DNA of 64,000 nucleotides from Streptomyces sp. NRRL S-350 (GTDB lineage Bacteria; Actinomycetota; Actinomycetes; Streptomycetales; Streptomycetaceae): NCBI RefSeq assembly GCF_000719705.1, contig NZ_JOHO01000029.1:1-64000 (forward strand), given 5' to 3'. The notes under the pieces were generated by a model. That model had not been told where the DNA came from, did no database searches, and was given only the letters and a program-made list of their open reading frames with translations. Position numbers and translations under genes: made by a program. This document shows positions 18,381 through 27,173 of this stretch, piece by piece. How positions within the stretch are numbered: position 1 is the first letter of the stretch; each line of letters starts with the position of its first letter.

Positions 18381-18959
18381 CAGGGCGAGCTCGAACCAGG
18401 TGACCTTGCCGTCGCCTCTCAGCTGCACGCCCCAGGAGTCCGCGAGCGCCTCCACGAGCAGCAGGCCGCGCCCCGAGGTCGCGTACTCGGCCTGCGGATC
18501 CCGTCGGCGCCCGGGCAGCCTGCTCGTGCCGTCCTGCACCTCGATCCGCAGCCGGTGGTCCGAGCCGAGCACCGCGTCGAAGACCGCGCCCTTGGCGGTG
18601 TGCAGCAGTGCGTTGGTGACCAGCTCGGAGGAGAGCAGTTCGGCCGTGTCGGACAGCTCCGGGACGCCCCAGCGGCTGAGCGCCGAACGCAGCCGCTGCC
18701 GCACCGCGCCCACCCCGACCAGATCGGCCGGGTCGACCGTCAGGTGCAGCCGCCGGTGGAGGGCGCAACCGGGGGCCGACGCGCCCGGCACGGCCGTGCC
18801 GGTCACCCCGGCCGCCCCTGTCGCCCCCGTCGCTCCGGCGGTGCCCGTCGGGCCGGAGCTTCCGGGGCCGCCGCCCTGGCCCTGGGCCGGACCGGACCGG
18901 TAGGCGTTGCCCGAACTCGTCCGCTGCCGCGGGAATCGCGGCTGACCGTCCATCACCAT
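18375..18959 (-). CDS. RsbW-like ATP-binding protein (anti-sigma factor type)
   Basis: A 194-residue protein with a GHKL ATPase domain at about residues 70-190: N-box ELLSSELVTNALLHT and G1 region ATSGRGLLLVEALADSWG. In Streptomyces this family includes serine kinases that bind sigma or anti-anti-sigma factors. Residues about 25-55 are a collagen-like Gly-x-y run (GPTGTAGATGATGAAG). ATG at 18959 is preferred; an ATG two codons later is also possible. It resembles the ATPase end of the neighbouring SpoIIE-type regulator, so they may share partners. Confidence 0.8.
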   Translation of the reverse strand: MVMDGQPRFPRQRTSSGNAYRSGPAQGQGGGPGSSGPTGTAGATGATGAAGVTGTAVPGASAPGCALHRRLHLTVDPADLVGVGAVRQRLRSALSRWGVPELSDTAELLSSELVTNALLHTAKGAVFDAVLGSDHRLRIEVQDGTSRLPGRRRDPQAEYATSGRGLLLVEALADSWGVQLRGDGKVTWFELALP

Positions 18960-19470
18960 GTGCCCCCGCCCTGGAATCCGGGCCCCCGTCTCCGGATCCC
19001 CCGCCGGCCGGGTGGCCCCCTCGATCTGACCACCATCCTCATGCCCAGTTGACGGCGTTTGCAACAGTGTGCGTCCGATCACGTGGGGTGAAAGGGGCAC
19101 GGGGAGGTTCGCGTGATCCAACTGCCCGCGCCGGACAGGTTTGCGAAGTGCAGAGGGCGCTTTCGAAGCCGCCGTCGCCCGATCCCGCGCACGCCCGGCG
19201 CCCGCACCTGCCGTGCGCCCGGCCACGCGCCCCCGCTCCCGTCGCCACCGCGCCTCACCCCCATCCCCCGCCCGGGGAGCCGAAGCCGCGCGGACCGGCA
19301 ACGCTGGACAGGGCGGCCCGGTCCGGGTTCAATGGCCCGAGGTGTTTGAACGGCGTTCTAACACCGCCCCCGGGAAGCCCCCGACAACCCGGGCCCCCGG
19401 ACCCCGGCCCCAGAACCGACCCCGAGACCCGAGCCGCCCCCTCCCCCCCGGCGACCGCGAGCGAGGAACC
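18960..19470. other. 511-bp divergent gap before the urease genes
   Basis: Promoter region shared by the RsbW-like gene (-) and the urease genes (+). It contains a 19-bp palindrome at 19344-19362. The rest is GC-rich DNA in which no gene is convincing; a frame open from 19141 into ureAB lacks family homology before 19471. Confidence 0.5.
19344..19362. promoter_or_regulatory. TetR-type operator palindrome upstream of urease genes
   Basis: GTTTGAACGGCGTTCTAAC is a 19-bp dyad with a perfect GAACG-g-CGTTC core and one mismatched pair further out. This form is common for TetR-family operators. It lies 109 bp before the ureAB start, and a TetR gene (23140-23787) ends the same gene group. Confidence 0.55.
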
Positions 19471-20181
19471 GTGCGACTGACCCCCACCGAGCGGGACCGG
19501 CTGCTGATCTTCACAGCAGCCGAACTGGCCCGCGCCCGCCGAGCCCGGGGCGTACGCCTCAACATCCCCGAGGCCACCGCCCTGATCGCCGACGCCGTCT
19601 GCGAAGCCGCCCGCGACGGCCGGCGCCTCGCCGAGGCCATCGAGGCCGGCCGCTCCGTGCTGACCGCCGCCGACGTGCTGCCCGGCGTACCGGACGTGGT
19701 CACCGTCGTGCAGGTCGAGGCCGTCTTCGAGGACGGCACCCGCCTCGCCGTCGTCAACGACCCCTTCAAGGGCGCCGGCTCGCTCGGCGACGAAGCCCCC
19801 GGCGGAGCCCTGGCCGGTGACGGCGCCGGCTACGACCCGGTCGAGGAGACGCTGCTGCTCCCCGTGCACAACACCTCCGCCGTGCCGATCTCGGTCACCT
19901 CGCACTTCCACTTCTTCGAGGCCAACCCGCGCCTCGCGTTCGACCGCGCCGCCGCCTACGGCACCCACCTCGCCATCCCGGCCGGCTCCTCGGTCCGCTT
20001 CGACCCGGGCACCACCGTCGAGGTCGGCCTGGTGCCGATCGGCGGCGAACGGGTCGCCATCGGCTTCGCCGGGCTCGTCGACGGCCCCCTGGACGCGCCC
20101 GGCGCGAAGGAGTCCGCCCTGGCGAAGGCCCGCGCGACCGGCTACCTGACCGACTTCGACGACGCGGAGGTGCCCTCGTGA
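19471..20181 (+). CDS. ureAB: Urease gamma/beta fusion subunit
   Basis: A 236-residue non-catalytic urease subunit combining gamma (about 1-100, starting MRLTPTERDRLLIFTAAELA) and beta (about 125-215, with TSHFHFFEANPRLAFDR and LAIPAGSSVRFDPG). The linker (100-125) is Gly/Ala-rich. Urease hydrolyses urea to ammonia and carbamate in the cytosol. GTG at 19471 has GAGGA upstream and starts right at the gamma domain. Its stop overlaps the ureC start by four bases, so the two are translationally coupled. The fused form also occurs in some other bacteria. Confidence 0.9.
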   Translation: MRLTPTERDRLLIFTAAELARARRARGVRLNIPEATALIADAVCEAARDGRRLAEAIEAGRSVLTAADVLPGVPDVVTVVQVEAVFEDGTRLAVVNDPFKGAGSLGDEAPGGALAGDGAGYDPVEETLLLPVHNTSAVPISVTSHFHFFEANPRLAFDRAAAYGTHLAIPAGSSVRFDPGTTVEVGLVPIGGERVAIGFAGLVDGPLDAPGAKESALAKARATGYLTDFDDAEVPS

Positions 20182-21899
20182 CCTCGATCTCGCCCCATGA
20201 CTACATCTCCGTGCACGGCCCCCGCGCCGGCGACCGGATCCGGCTCGGCGACAGCGGCCTGATCGTCCGCGTCGAGTCCGACTCGCAGGCGCCCGGCGAG
20301 GAGTTCCTGGCCGGCTTCGGCAAGACCGCCCGCGACGGCCTGCACCTGAAGGCCGCCGCCGTCCGCGACACCTGCGACGTCGTGATCAGCAACGTCCTGG
20401 TCATCGATGCCGTCCAGGGCATCCGCAAGACGTCCATCGGCCTGATCGACGGCCGGATCGCCTCGATCGGGCGGGCCGGCAACCCGGACACCCTCGACGG
20501 TGTGGACGTCGTCGTCGGCACCGGCACGACGATCGTCTCCGGCGAGGGCCTGATCGCCACCGCCGGCTCCATCGACACCCACGTCCACCTGCTCTCGCCG
20601 CGGATCATGGAGGCGTCGCTGGCCTCCGGCGTCACCACGATCATCGGCCAGGAGTTCGGCCCGGTCTGGGGCGTCGGCGTCAACTCCCCCTGGGCGCTGC
20701 GCCACGCCTTCAACGCCTTCGACGCGTGGCCCGTCAACATCGGCTTCCTGGGCCGCGGTTCGTCCTCCGACGAGGCCCCGCTGGTCGAGGCGCTCGCCGA
20801 AGGCGGCGCGTCCGGCTTCAAGGTGCACGAGGACATGGGCGCGCACACCCGCGCACTGGACACCGCGCTGCGGGTCGCCGAGGAGTACGACGTCCAGGTC
20901 GCCCTGCACACCGACGGGTTGAACGAGTGCCTGTCCGTCGAGGACACCCTGAAGGTGCTGGAAGGCCGGACCATCCACGCCTTCCACATCGAGGGCTGCG
21001 GCGGCGGTCACGTCCCCAACGTGCTCAAGATGGCGGGCGTGCCGAACGTCATCGGCTCCTCCACCAACCCCACCCTGCCCTTCGGCCGCGACGCCCTCGG
21101 CGAACACTTCGGCATGATCGTCTCCGCGCACGACCTCAAGGTCGACCTGCCCGGCGACGCCGCGATGGCCCGCGACCGCATCCGGGCCGGCACCATGGGC
21201 GCCGAGGACGTCCTGCACGACCTCGGGGTCATCGGCATCACCTCCTCCGACGCCCAGGGCATGGGCCGGGCCGGCGAGACCGTGCGCCGCACCTTCGCGA
21301 TGGCCGGCAAGATGAAGTCCGAGCTCGGCCCGCTCGACGGCACCGGCTCGTACGGGACGACGGAGAGCGGCGACGACAACGAGCGCGTGCTGCGCTACAT
21401 CGCCAAGCTCACCATCAACCCCGCCATCGCGCACGGCCTCTCGCACGAGGTCGGCTCGATCGAGGTCGGCAAGCTCGCCGACATCGTGCTGTGGCGCCCG
21501 GACCACTTCGGCGCCAAGCCGCAGCTCGTCCTCAAGGCCGGCTTCCCCGCGTACGGCGTGGTCGGCGACCCCAACGCCTCCACCGACCGCTGCGAACCGC
21601 TCGTCCTGGGACCGCAGTTCGGCGCCCACGGCGCGACCGCCGCCGACATCTCGGTGGCCTTCGTCGCCCAGGCAGCCGCCGACGGCGCCTACCTCGACCG
21701 CCCCGCCGACGGGCTCCCCACCCGCCGCCGCCGCGTCGGCGTCCGCGGCACCCGCGGCATCGGGCCGCGCGACATGGTGCGCAACGCCCGCGTCGGCCAC
21801 GTCGAGGTCACCGAGACCGGACTCGTCTCGCTGGACGGCTCACCGCTGCGCTCCGAGCCGGCCGACAGCGTCTCGCTCAGCCGCCTCTACTTCCTCTGA
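20178..21899 (+). CDS. ureC: Urease alpha subunit, divergent type
   Basis: Catalytic urease subunit, 573 residues. Nickel-ligand positions are all kept: H135 and H137 (DTHVH), carbamylated K215 (GFKVHED), H244 (ALHTD), H270 (AFHIEG) and D358 (SSDAQ); H217, H318 and R334 are also present. The mobile-flap Cys of classical ureases is Ala317 (VSAHDLK in place of the usual VCHHL). GTG at 20178 overlaps the ureAB stop. No accessory genes ureD, ureE, ureF or ureG lie in the window, so maturation must use genes elsewhere or a different route. The neighbour is an agmatine deiminase, which hints at guanidino/ureido nitrogen use. Confidence 0.9.
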   Translation: MTSISPHDYISVHGPRAGDRIRLGDSGLIVRVESDSQAPGEEFLAGFGKTARDGLHLKAAAVRDTCDVVISNVLVIDAVQGIRKTSIGLIDGRIASIGRAGNPDTLDGVDVVVGTGTTIVSGEGLIATAGSIDTHVHLLSPRIMEASLASGVTTIIGQEFGPVWGVGVNSPWALRHAFNAFDAWPVNIGFLGRGSSSDEAPLVEALAEGGASGFKVHEDMGAHTRALDTALRVAEEYDVQVALHTDGLNECLSVEDTLKVLEGRTIHAFHIEGCGGGHVPNVLKMAGVPNVIGSSTNPTLPFGRDALGEHFGMIVSAHDLKVDLPGDAAMARDRIRAGTMGAEDVLHDLGVIGITSSDAQGMGRAGETVRRTFAMAGKMKSELGPLDGTGSYGTTESGDDNERVLRYIAKLTINPAIAHGLSHEVGSIEVGKLADIVLWRPDHFGAKPQLVLKAGFPAYGVVGDPNASTDRCEPLVLGPQFGAHGATAADISVAFVAQAAADGAYLDRPADGLPTRRRRVGVRGTRGIGPRDMVRNARVGHVEVTETGLVSLDGSPLRSEPADSVSLSRLYFL

Positions 21900-21910
21900 C
21901 CTCCTGACCT

Positions 21911-21968
21911 CCTGATCCCCGGCTCTCCTGATCCCCGGCTCTCCTGATCCCCGGCTCTCCTGATCTCC
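21911..21968. repeat. 16-bp tandem repeat between ureC and agmatine deiminase
   Basis: CCTGATCCCCGGCTCT occurs three times in a row (21911-21958) with a decayed fourth copy after it. It fills most of the 105-bp spacer. Confidence 0.85.
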
Positions 21969-22004
21969 CGTGATCGCGCCCGATCTCCCCCATAGGACTT
22001 CACG

Positions 22005-23051
22005 ATGACCACCCCCACGCCCGCCTCCCTCGGCTACCGGATGCCCGCCGAATGGCACCCGCACGACCGCACCTGGATGGCCTTCCCGACCCCCAACCCC
22101 ACCTTCGACGGCCCCGAGCAGCTGCACGCCGCCCGCCAGGCCTGGGCCGCCGTCGCCGACACCATCGTCAACTACGAGCCGGTGACCCTGATCGTCAACA
22201 CCGGCGAGACGGAGCAGGCGCGCAAGTACGTCTCCCAGCAGGTCGAGATCGTCGAACGCCCGCTGAACGACGCGTGGATGCGCGACATCGGCCCCTCCTT
22301 CCTGATCGACGGCAAGGGCTCGCTGGCCGCCGCCGACTGGATCTTCAACGGCTGGGGCGCACAGTCCTGGGCCCGCTGGGACAAGGACCAGCACATCGCC
22401 GAGCACATCGGCGAGCTGACCGGCGTCCGGCGCTTCGCCTCCCGGCTGATCAACGAAGGCGGCGGCATCCACGTCGACGGCGAGGGCACCGTGCTGGTCA
22501 CCGAGACCGTCCAGCTCGGCGAGGGCCGCAACGCCGACTGGACCAAGGAGGAGGTCGAGGCCGAGCTGCACGCCTTCCTCGGCACCACCAAGGCGATCTG
22601 GCTGCCGCGCGGACTCACCCGCGACTACGACGAGTTCGGCACCCGCGGGCACATCGACATCGTCGCCTCCTTCGTCCGCCCGGGCGTCGTGGTCGCCCAC
22701 GTCCAGCCCGACCCCTCCCACCCGGACCACGAGGTCTGCAAGGAACTCGTCGCCCTCCTGCGCGCCTCGACGGACGCCCGCGGCCGACAGCTGGACGTCA
22801 TCGAACTGCCCGCCCCCACCGTCCTGCTGGACGAGGACGGCAAACCGGTCGACTACTCCTACATCAACCACTACGTGGCCAACGGCGCCGTCATCCTCTG
22901 CGCCTTCGCCGACCCGCGCGACCAGGAAGCCGCCGCCATCCTCGGCCGCGCCTACCCGGGCCGCACCGTCGAACTCGTCGACGCCCGCGAGATCTTCGCC
23001 AACGGGGGCGGCATCCACTGCATCACCCAGCAGCAGCCCAAGGCGCTCTGA
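22005..23051 (+). CDS. aguA: Agmatine deiminase (guanidino-modifying enzyme family)
   Basis: A 348-residue cytosolic enzyme of the agmatine / peptidyl-arginine deiminase family, which hydrolyses agmatine to N-carbamoylputrescine and ammonia. Signatures include WMRDIGPSF, NEGGGIHVDGEGT, RGHIDIVASF and the C-terminal catalytic Cys339 in GGGIHCITQQQP. ATG at 22005 has AGGA about 7 nt upstream. It lies downstream of the urease genes and upstream of a TetR gene in the same direction. The usual next enzyme, N-carbamoylputrescine amidohydrolase, is not in the window. Related enzymes can act on other guanidino compounds. Confidence 0.88.
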   Translation: MTTPTPASLGYRMPAEWHPHDRTWMAFPTPNPTFDGPEQLHAARQAWAAVADTIVNYEPVTLIVNTGETEQARKYVSQQVEIVERPLNDAWMRDIGPSFLIDGKGSLAAADWIFNGWGAQSWARWDKDQHIAEHIGELTGVRRFASRLINEGGGIHVDGEGTVLVTETVQLGEGRNADWTKEEVEAELHAFLGTTKAIWLPRGLTRDYDEFGTRGHIDIVASFVRPGVVVAHVQPDPSHPDHEVCKELVALLRASTDARGRQLDVIELPAPTVLLDEDGKPVDYSYINHYVANGAVILCAFADPRDQEAAAILGRAYPGRTVELVDAREIFANGGGIHCITQQQPKAL

Positions 23052-23062
23052 GGCCCCGCCGC

Positions 23063-23095
23063 GCCCGGGTGGGAGCCGCGCGCTCCCACCCGGGC
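23063..23095. terminator. Hairpin after the agmatine deiminase gene
   Basis: A perfect 14-bp stem (GCCCGGGTGGGAGC and complement) around a 5-nt loop begins 12 bp after the stop. It lies between aguA and tetR, so it may end or attenuate the operon. Confidence 0.7.
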
Positions 23096-23139
23096 AGACC
23101 CCCGACCGCCGCCTCGCCCCGGAAGGAGCAGCCCCCGAC

Positions 23140-23787
23140 ATGGCAGACCCCCGCCCGCGCCGACCGGCGCGCCCCCGCGAGGAGGTCTTCGCCACCGCCC
23201 GGGCCGCGATCGCCGAACACGGACTCGCCAAACTCACCATGGCCGGCCTCGGCAAACAGCTCCAGATGAGCGCCGGACACCTGCTCTACTACTTCGGCAG
23301 CAAGGACCAGCTGCTGCTGGAAACCCTCCGCTGGAGCGAGGACCAGCTCGGCGCCCGCCGCCGCGACGCCCTCGCCGACCACTCCCTCGACCCCTGGCAA
23401 CGCCTCGACGCCTACCTGCGCCTCTACCTGCCGGAGGGGGCGGGCGACCCGCGCTGGATCCTCTGGGTCGAGGTGTGGGGCCGCTCCCCCGCGAGCGCCG
23501 AGCTGCGCCAGGGGCAGCAGGAGATCGAAGCGCCCTGGCAGGCCGACCTGGTCGCCCTCATCGAGGAGGGCACCGCCACCGGCCACTTCACCCCGGGGCC
23601 GGCCGCCGACCGCGCCGCCCAGCTCCGCGCCCTCCTCGACGGCCTCGCCGTCCCCCTCGCCATCGGCCTCCCCGACGCCCACCCCCCGACCGCCCTCACC
23701 CACGCGACCACCGTCGCCCGGATCCTCCTCCACACGCCCGCCTCGCACGAGAAGTCGGCGGAGCCGACTTCTGGCGCACCGGGATAG
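23140..23787 (+). CDS. TetR/AcrR-family regulator
   Basis: A 215-residue transcription factor. The N-terminal helix-turn-helix (about 15-60: EEVFATARAAIAEHGLAKLTMAGLGKQL cut here by family features, then MSAGHLLYYFGSKDQLL) is typical of TetR. The larger C-terminal domain should bind a small ligand and form a dimer. AAGGAG lies 10 nt before ATG 23140. It follows the urease and deiminase genes, so it probably controls them through the palindrome at 19344-19362, with a nitrogen compound as a plausible ligand (inference). Confidence 0.88.
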   Translation: MADPRPRRPARPREEVFATARAAIAEHGLAKLTMAGLGKQLQMSAGHLLYYFGSKDQLLLETLRWSEDQLGARRRDALADHSLDPWQRLDAYLRLYLPEGAGDPRWILWVEVWGRSPASAELRQGQQEIEAPWQADLVALIEEGTATGHFTPGPAADRAAQLRALLDGLAVPLAIGLPDAHPPTALTHATTVARILLHTPASHEKSAEPTSGAPG

Positions 23788-23806
23788 GGGTTCGGTCGAC
23801 CCGCCC

Positions 23807-25492
23807 CTACTCGGTCCAGACGGCGGCGGCCGTGCGGTCGTCGGCGTAGCCCTTGGCACGGACCTGGACCTGGCGCAGGAAGTCGACGGTGCCCGGCGGG
23901 TGCGGGTGGGTCCAGTGGGTGGAGAGGAAACGGGCGACGGCGGGTTCGTCGGCGATCGGGCGGGCCAGGCCGGGGGTGCAGAGGAGCAGGACGTCGCCCG
24001 GGGTCACGGGGACGAGCCGGAAGCGGAACGGGCGCGGCTCCGGGACCGGGGCCTCGGGCACCGGGGGCTGCCCGTCCGGGTGGTGCAGCAGCCGGGCGGC
24101 GTACGCGTCGATCCAGTGCCCGGAGCGCAGCAGGTACAGTCCGCCCGGCCCGACGCCGAACGCCGCGCGGTAGCCGGCCGCAGGATCCAGCGACACCATC
24201 AGGCAGTGCAGCGAAGCCGGCGACGGGCTGCCGTCCCCTTCCTCCCGGGCCGCCAGGGCGCGCAGCGGGGCGGCGGCGCTGGTGGCCAGCCGCTGGAGGC
24301 CGTAGCGGAGCCGGTCCCGGGCGCCGTCACGGAGGTCCGCTGCCAGTCCGGCCCGACTGCGCCCGATCGCGGCGGCCAGTTGGCGGCACGCCTCGCCGGC
24401 GCCGGTGGCGACGGCCTCCGGGGCGACCGCCTCCTCGGCGGCTCCGCCGGTACGGTCGAAGCCGCCGAGGACGGCGAGCAGCAGTCCGTCGGGGCCCTCA
24501 CCGAAGCGGGTGACCAGCAGGGAGTCCCGGCGCGGTTCGCCCCGGTAGCGCGCGGAGTCGCCCCGGACGGAAGCGGCACGCAGCACGGACGGCCCGTACT
24601 GCGCCCCCTCCAGCACGGTGTCGGGCACGATCGCGTGCAGGGTGCCGGGGTCCACTTCGGGTACGGCCGTCGGCTCGGGGCCGTACGTCGGGGGGCGCTC
24701 GCCGACGTGTGGAACGGCGGCCCCGTCGGTGAGCGGCGCGCGGACGGCCAGGCGCGGGTCGGGGACGGCCGCGGTGGGCGGCGCCGGTTCCGGGTCGGGC
24801 GCCTGGGCGGGTTCCGGGTCGGGTTCGGGCTCCGGGGTGGGGGCGGCAGCCTCCCGGGCCTCGGGCAGGGGTCGGGCGGGTACGTCGGAGGCTTCCGGCT
24901 CCGGCTCCGGCTCGGGCGCCGGGTCGGGCTCAGGCTCGGGCTCGGGCTCCGGCTCCGCCGCAGGCCCCGGTTCGTGGACGGGCTTCTCCAACGAGACCGG
25001 ATCGGGCTCGGGTTCGGGCGAAGGCTCCGCCCCCGGCCCCGGCCCGTCGTCCGCGAAGGACGGCGCCCTGAACTGGTGGGTCTCGGTCGACGTCCGCTGC
25101 CGCCCGATCCCCTCCGCGCCGCCGATCACCCCGACCGCGGTGTCGAACCACTCGTCGATGCTGTCCCGGCCACCCCGCTCCGACTCCCGCTCCGACCCGG
25201 GCTCCGGCTCGGACTGCGCCCCGGGCTCCGGCTCCGGGGTGGACTGGGTGGACGGGGTGGACCGGGTGGGCGGCTCCGGCTCGGCGGTCTCGTCCACCGC
25301 AGCGGCCTGTGCCTCCCCCGACCGCTGCGGTCCGATGAGCCCGGCCGCCGTGTCGAACCAGTCGTCGACGCTGCCGTCCCCCGGGTCGGCGTCCGGGGTG
25401 TCGGGGAGGGTGCCCGCCGGGCCGTCGTAGACGGCGTCCCACCAGCCGTCGTCCGGCCGGTGCGGCTGTGCGGGTGCACCCTGGGTGCTCAT
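23807..25492 (-). CDS. PP2C-like protein with Pro-Glu-rich N-terminus (probable pseudophosphatase)
   Basis: A 561-residue protein. The first 270 residues are disordered and Pro/Glu-rich (repeated EPEPEPE). They contain two near-identical 15-residue motifs 70 residues apart: [15 protein letters not shown] (40-54) and [15 protein letters not shown] (110-124). Residues about 310-561 look like a PP2C phosphatase fold, but the metal-binding Asp of the usual DGMGG motif is missing ([10 protein letters not shown]); the late acidic motif remains as ADDRTAAAV. Dephosphorylation is therefore doubtful and it may act as a binding protein. ATG at 25492 has AGGAG 7 nt upstream. Confidence 0.65.
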   Translation of the reverse strand: MSTQGAPAQPHRPDDGWWDAVYDGPAGTLPDTPDADPGDGSVDDWFDTAAGLIGPQRSGEAQAAAVDETAEPEPPTRSTPSTQSTPEPEPGAQSEPEPGSERESERGGRDSIDEWFDTAVGVIGGAEGIGRQRTSTETHQFRAPSFADDGPGPGAEPSPEPEPDPVSLEKPVHEPGPAAEPEPEPEPEPDPAPEPEPEPEASDVPARPLPEAREAAAPTPEPEPDPEPAQAPDPEPAPPTAAVPDPRLAVRAPLTDGAAVPHVGERPPTYGPEPTAVPEVDPGTLHAIVPDTVLEGAQYGPSVLRAASVRGDSARYRGEPRRDSLLVTRFGEGPDGLLLAVLGGFDRTGGAAEEAVAPEAVATGAGEACRQLAAAIGRSRAGLAADLRDGARDRLRYGLQRLATSAAAPLRALAAREEGDGSPSPASLHCLMVSLDPAAGYRAAFGVGPGGLYLLRSGHWIDAYAARLLHHPDGQPPVPEAPVPEPRPFRFRLVPVTPGDVLLLCTPGLARPIADEPAVARFLSTHWTHPHPPGTVDFLRQVQVRAKGYADDRTAAAVWTE

Positions 25493-25810
25493 CTGGCGGC
25501 TCCTGGTGGGTCCGTGGTCGCGCCGCCCCCGGGCGGGCCGGGCTCGACGTCATTGTTCTCCAAGTGCAACGACCCTGTCCGGGTTTCCGCGACAACCGGT
25601 CAACCACCGGAACATCCCGGCCACCGCGCCGACCAGCCGGTTCGCCGTCCGCGCTCCGTGGACGTCACCGCATCGTTCGTTTCCGTTCCGTCCGTGCTTG
25701 CCGGATGTGCCCGGAGCCGGGCGTTTCCTGGACATCCGGGTGTTTGGCCCCCCGAAAATGAGGGCCGATGGGGGGCATCGCTTCACCCGTTCGGCTGATT
25801 AAATGTCCGC
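25493..25810. other. 318-bp divergent promoter gap
   Basis: Lies between the PP2C-like gene (-) and a secreted protein gene (+). It is less GC-rich than its surroundings, as expected for promoters. No gene or clear operator is seen. Confidence 0.4.
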
Positions 25811-26404
25811 ATGACCGCGTCGGCCCCCAGCTTGCCCCGACCGGGGAGGGCCGCACCGGCGGGCCGCCCGGTGGGTGCGCTGTTGGTCCTGCTGCTCGTC
25901 GCGCTGTTGACGATGCTGCCGTGCGCGGGCCAGGCGAAGGCCATGGGCGGTTCGGCCCCTGCGGTGCCGACCGCCGCTCCGGTGAGCGCCGTCAGCGTCG
26001 TCAGCGTCGTGACCGTCATCAACGTCGTCGACGTGCAGATCGCCACCGGGCAGGCTTCCCACCCCGGCCACGCCGCGCAGACCACCAGGTCCACGATGGC
26101 CGCGAAGGACGCGATGGCCGCGAAGGACGCGAAGGCGTCCGACCACCGCCGCATCGCCGAGGAGCAGGGTCACTGGATCCTCTGCACCGCCGACGGCCGG
26201 CCCCCGCACGACAACGGCTGCACCAGCCATCCGTACTGCCCGCAGGACGCCCAGCTGCCGAACCCGCCGCCGCAACCGCAGCAGGCCGTGTCGCCCCTCG
26301 TTCCGGCCGCGCCCGAGGCGCTGCCCCGGGTGGTGCCCGCCGGTCTGCTGGACGGTTCGCACCCGGCACCCGATCTGCACGAGCTCCAGGTCCACCGGTC
26401 CTGA
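25811..26404 (+). CDS. Hypothetical secreted or membrane-anchored protein
   Basis: A 197-residue protein of unknown function. A hydrophobic stretch at about residues 20-42 (GALLVLLLVALLTMLPCAG) is a signal peptide or anchor. Then come a Val/Ser-rich run (VSAVSVVSVVTVINVVDV), a repeated AAKDAMAAKDAKA, and a short conserved-looking part with Cys and His (HWILCTADGRPPHDNGCTSHPYC) that might bind a metal or form disulphides. The C-terminus is Pro-rich. It lies 103 bp before the DUF3105-DUF305 pair and may belong with them. Confidence 0.55.
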   Translation: MTASAPSLPRPGRAAPAGRPVGALLVLLLVALLTMLPCAGQAKAMGGSAPAVPTAAPVSAVSVVSVVTVINVVDVQIATGQASHPGHAAQTTRSTMAAKDAMAAKDAKASDHRRIAEEQGHWILCTADGRPPHDNGCTSHPYCPQDAQLPNPPPQPQQAVSPLVPAAPEALPRVVPAGLLDGSHPAPDLHELQVHRS

Positions 26405-26507
26405 GCGGAACCCACCGCCGGCGCTGTCTCCGGCGGATCCGCCCTTCCTCGCATTCCAGCTGACCGCCGCCACCGACCGGGTGCGCGGCGGAGACAAGGA
26501 CACCATC

Positions 26508-27173
26508 ATGGGTTCCGCCTCCAAGCAGTCCAACAAGTCCGGTGGCAGGCAGGACGGCCTCGACCGCCGCGCCCGGATAGCCGAACTGCGCGCCGCCGAG
26601 CAGCGCCGCGACCGCCGCAACAAGATCATCGCCTCGGTGGCGGCCGGCGTGCTGGTGATCGGTGCGATCGCGACCGGCACCTGGGTCGTCATGGACCAGA
26701 ACCAGAAGAAGAAGGACAAGGAAGCCGCCGCCAATGCGGACATCCCGGGCGTGAAGACCTTCGGCGACCTGAGCCGCAACCACGTGAAGGAGAAGGTCAC
26801 CTACCCGATGACCCCGCCGGTCGGCGGCGACCACAACGCGGTCTGGCTGGACTGCATGGGCCACGTCTACGACCAGCCGGTCGAGAACGAGCGCGCCGTC
26901 CACTCGCTGGAGCACGGCGCGGTCTGGGTGACGTACAACGGCAAGGCCACGCCGGAGGACATCAAGACCCTGTCCGACAAGGTCAAGACCACCCCGTACT
27001 CGCTGATGAGCCCGTACCCGGACGAGCAGGGCACCATCACCCTGAACGCCTGGAGCACCCAGCTGATCGTGGACAGCGCCAGCGACCCCCGGGTGAACCA
27101 GTTCTTCACCAAGTACGTCCAGGGCAAGCAGACCCAGGAGCCGGGCGCCTCCTGCACCATGGGGCAGATGTGA
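26508..27173 (+). CDS. DUF3105 membrane-anchored protein
   Basis: A 221-residue protein with a charged N-terminus, one membrane helix at about residues 42-62 (IIASVAAGVLVIGAIATGTW), and an extracytoplasmic DUF3105 domain. The domain has conserved His and Cys residues (GGDHNAVWLDCMGHVYDQP, HSLEHGAVWVTY, GASCTMGQM) that could bind metal. ATG at 26508 is used. The stop overlaps the start of the DUF305 gene. Such pairs are common in actinobacteria and are thought to be linked to metal handling, but this is not proven. Confidence 0.8.
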   Translation: MGSASKQSNKSGGRQDGLDRRARIAELRAAEQRRDRRNKIIASVAAGVLVIGAIATGTWVVMDQNQKKKDKEAAANADIPGVKTFGDLSRNHVKEKVTYPMTPPVGGDHNAVWLDCMGHVYDQPVENERAVHSLEHGAVWVTYNGKATPEDIKTLSDKVKTTPYSLMSPYPDEQGTITLNAWSTQLIVDSASDPRVNQFFTKYVQGKQTQEPGASCTMGQM

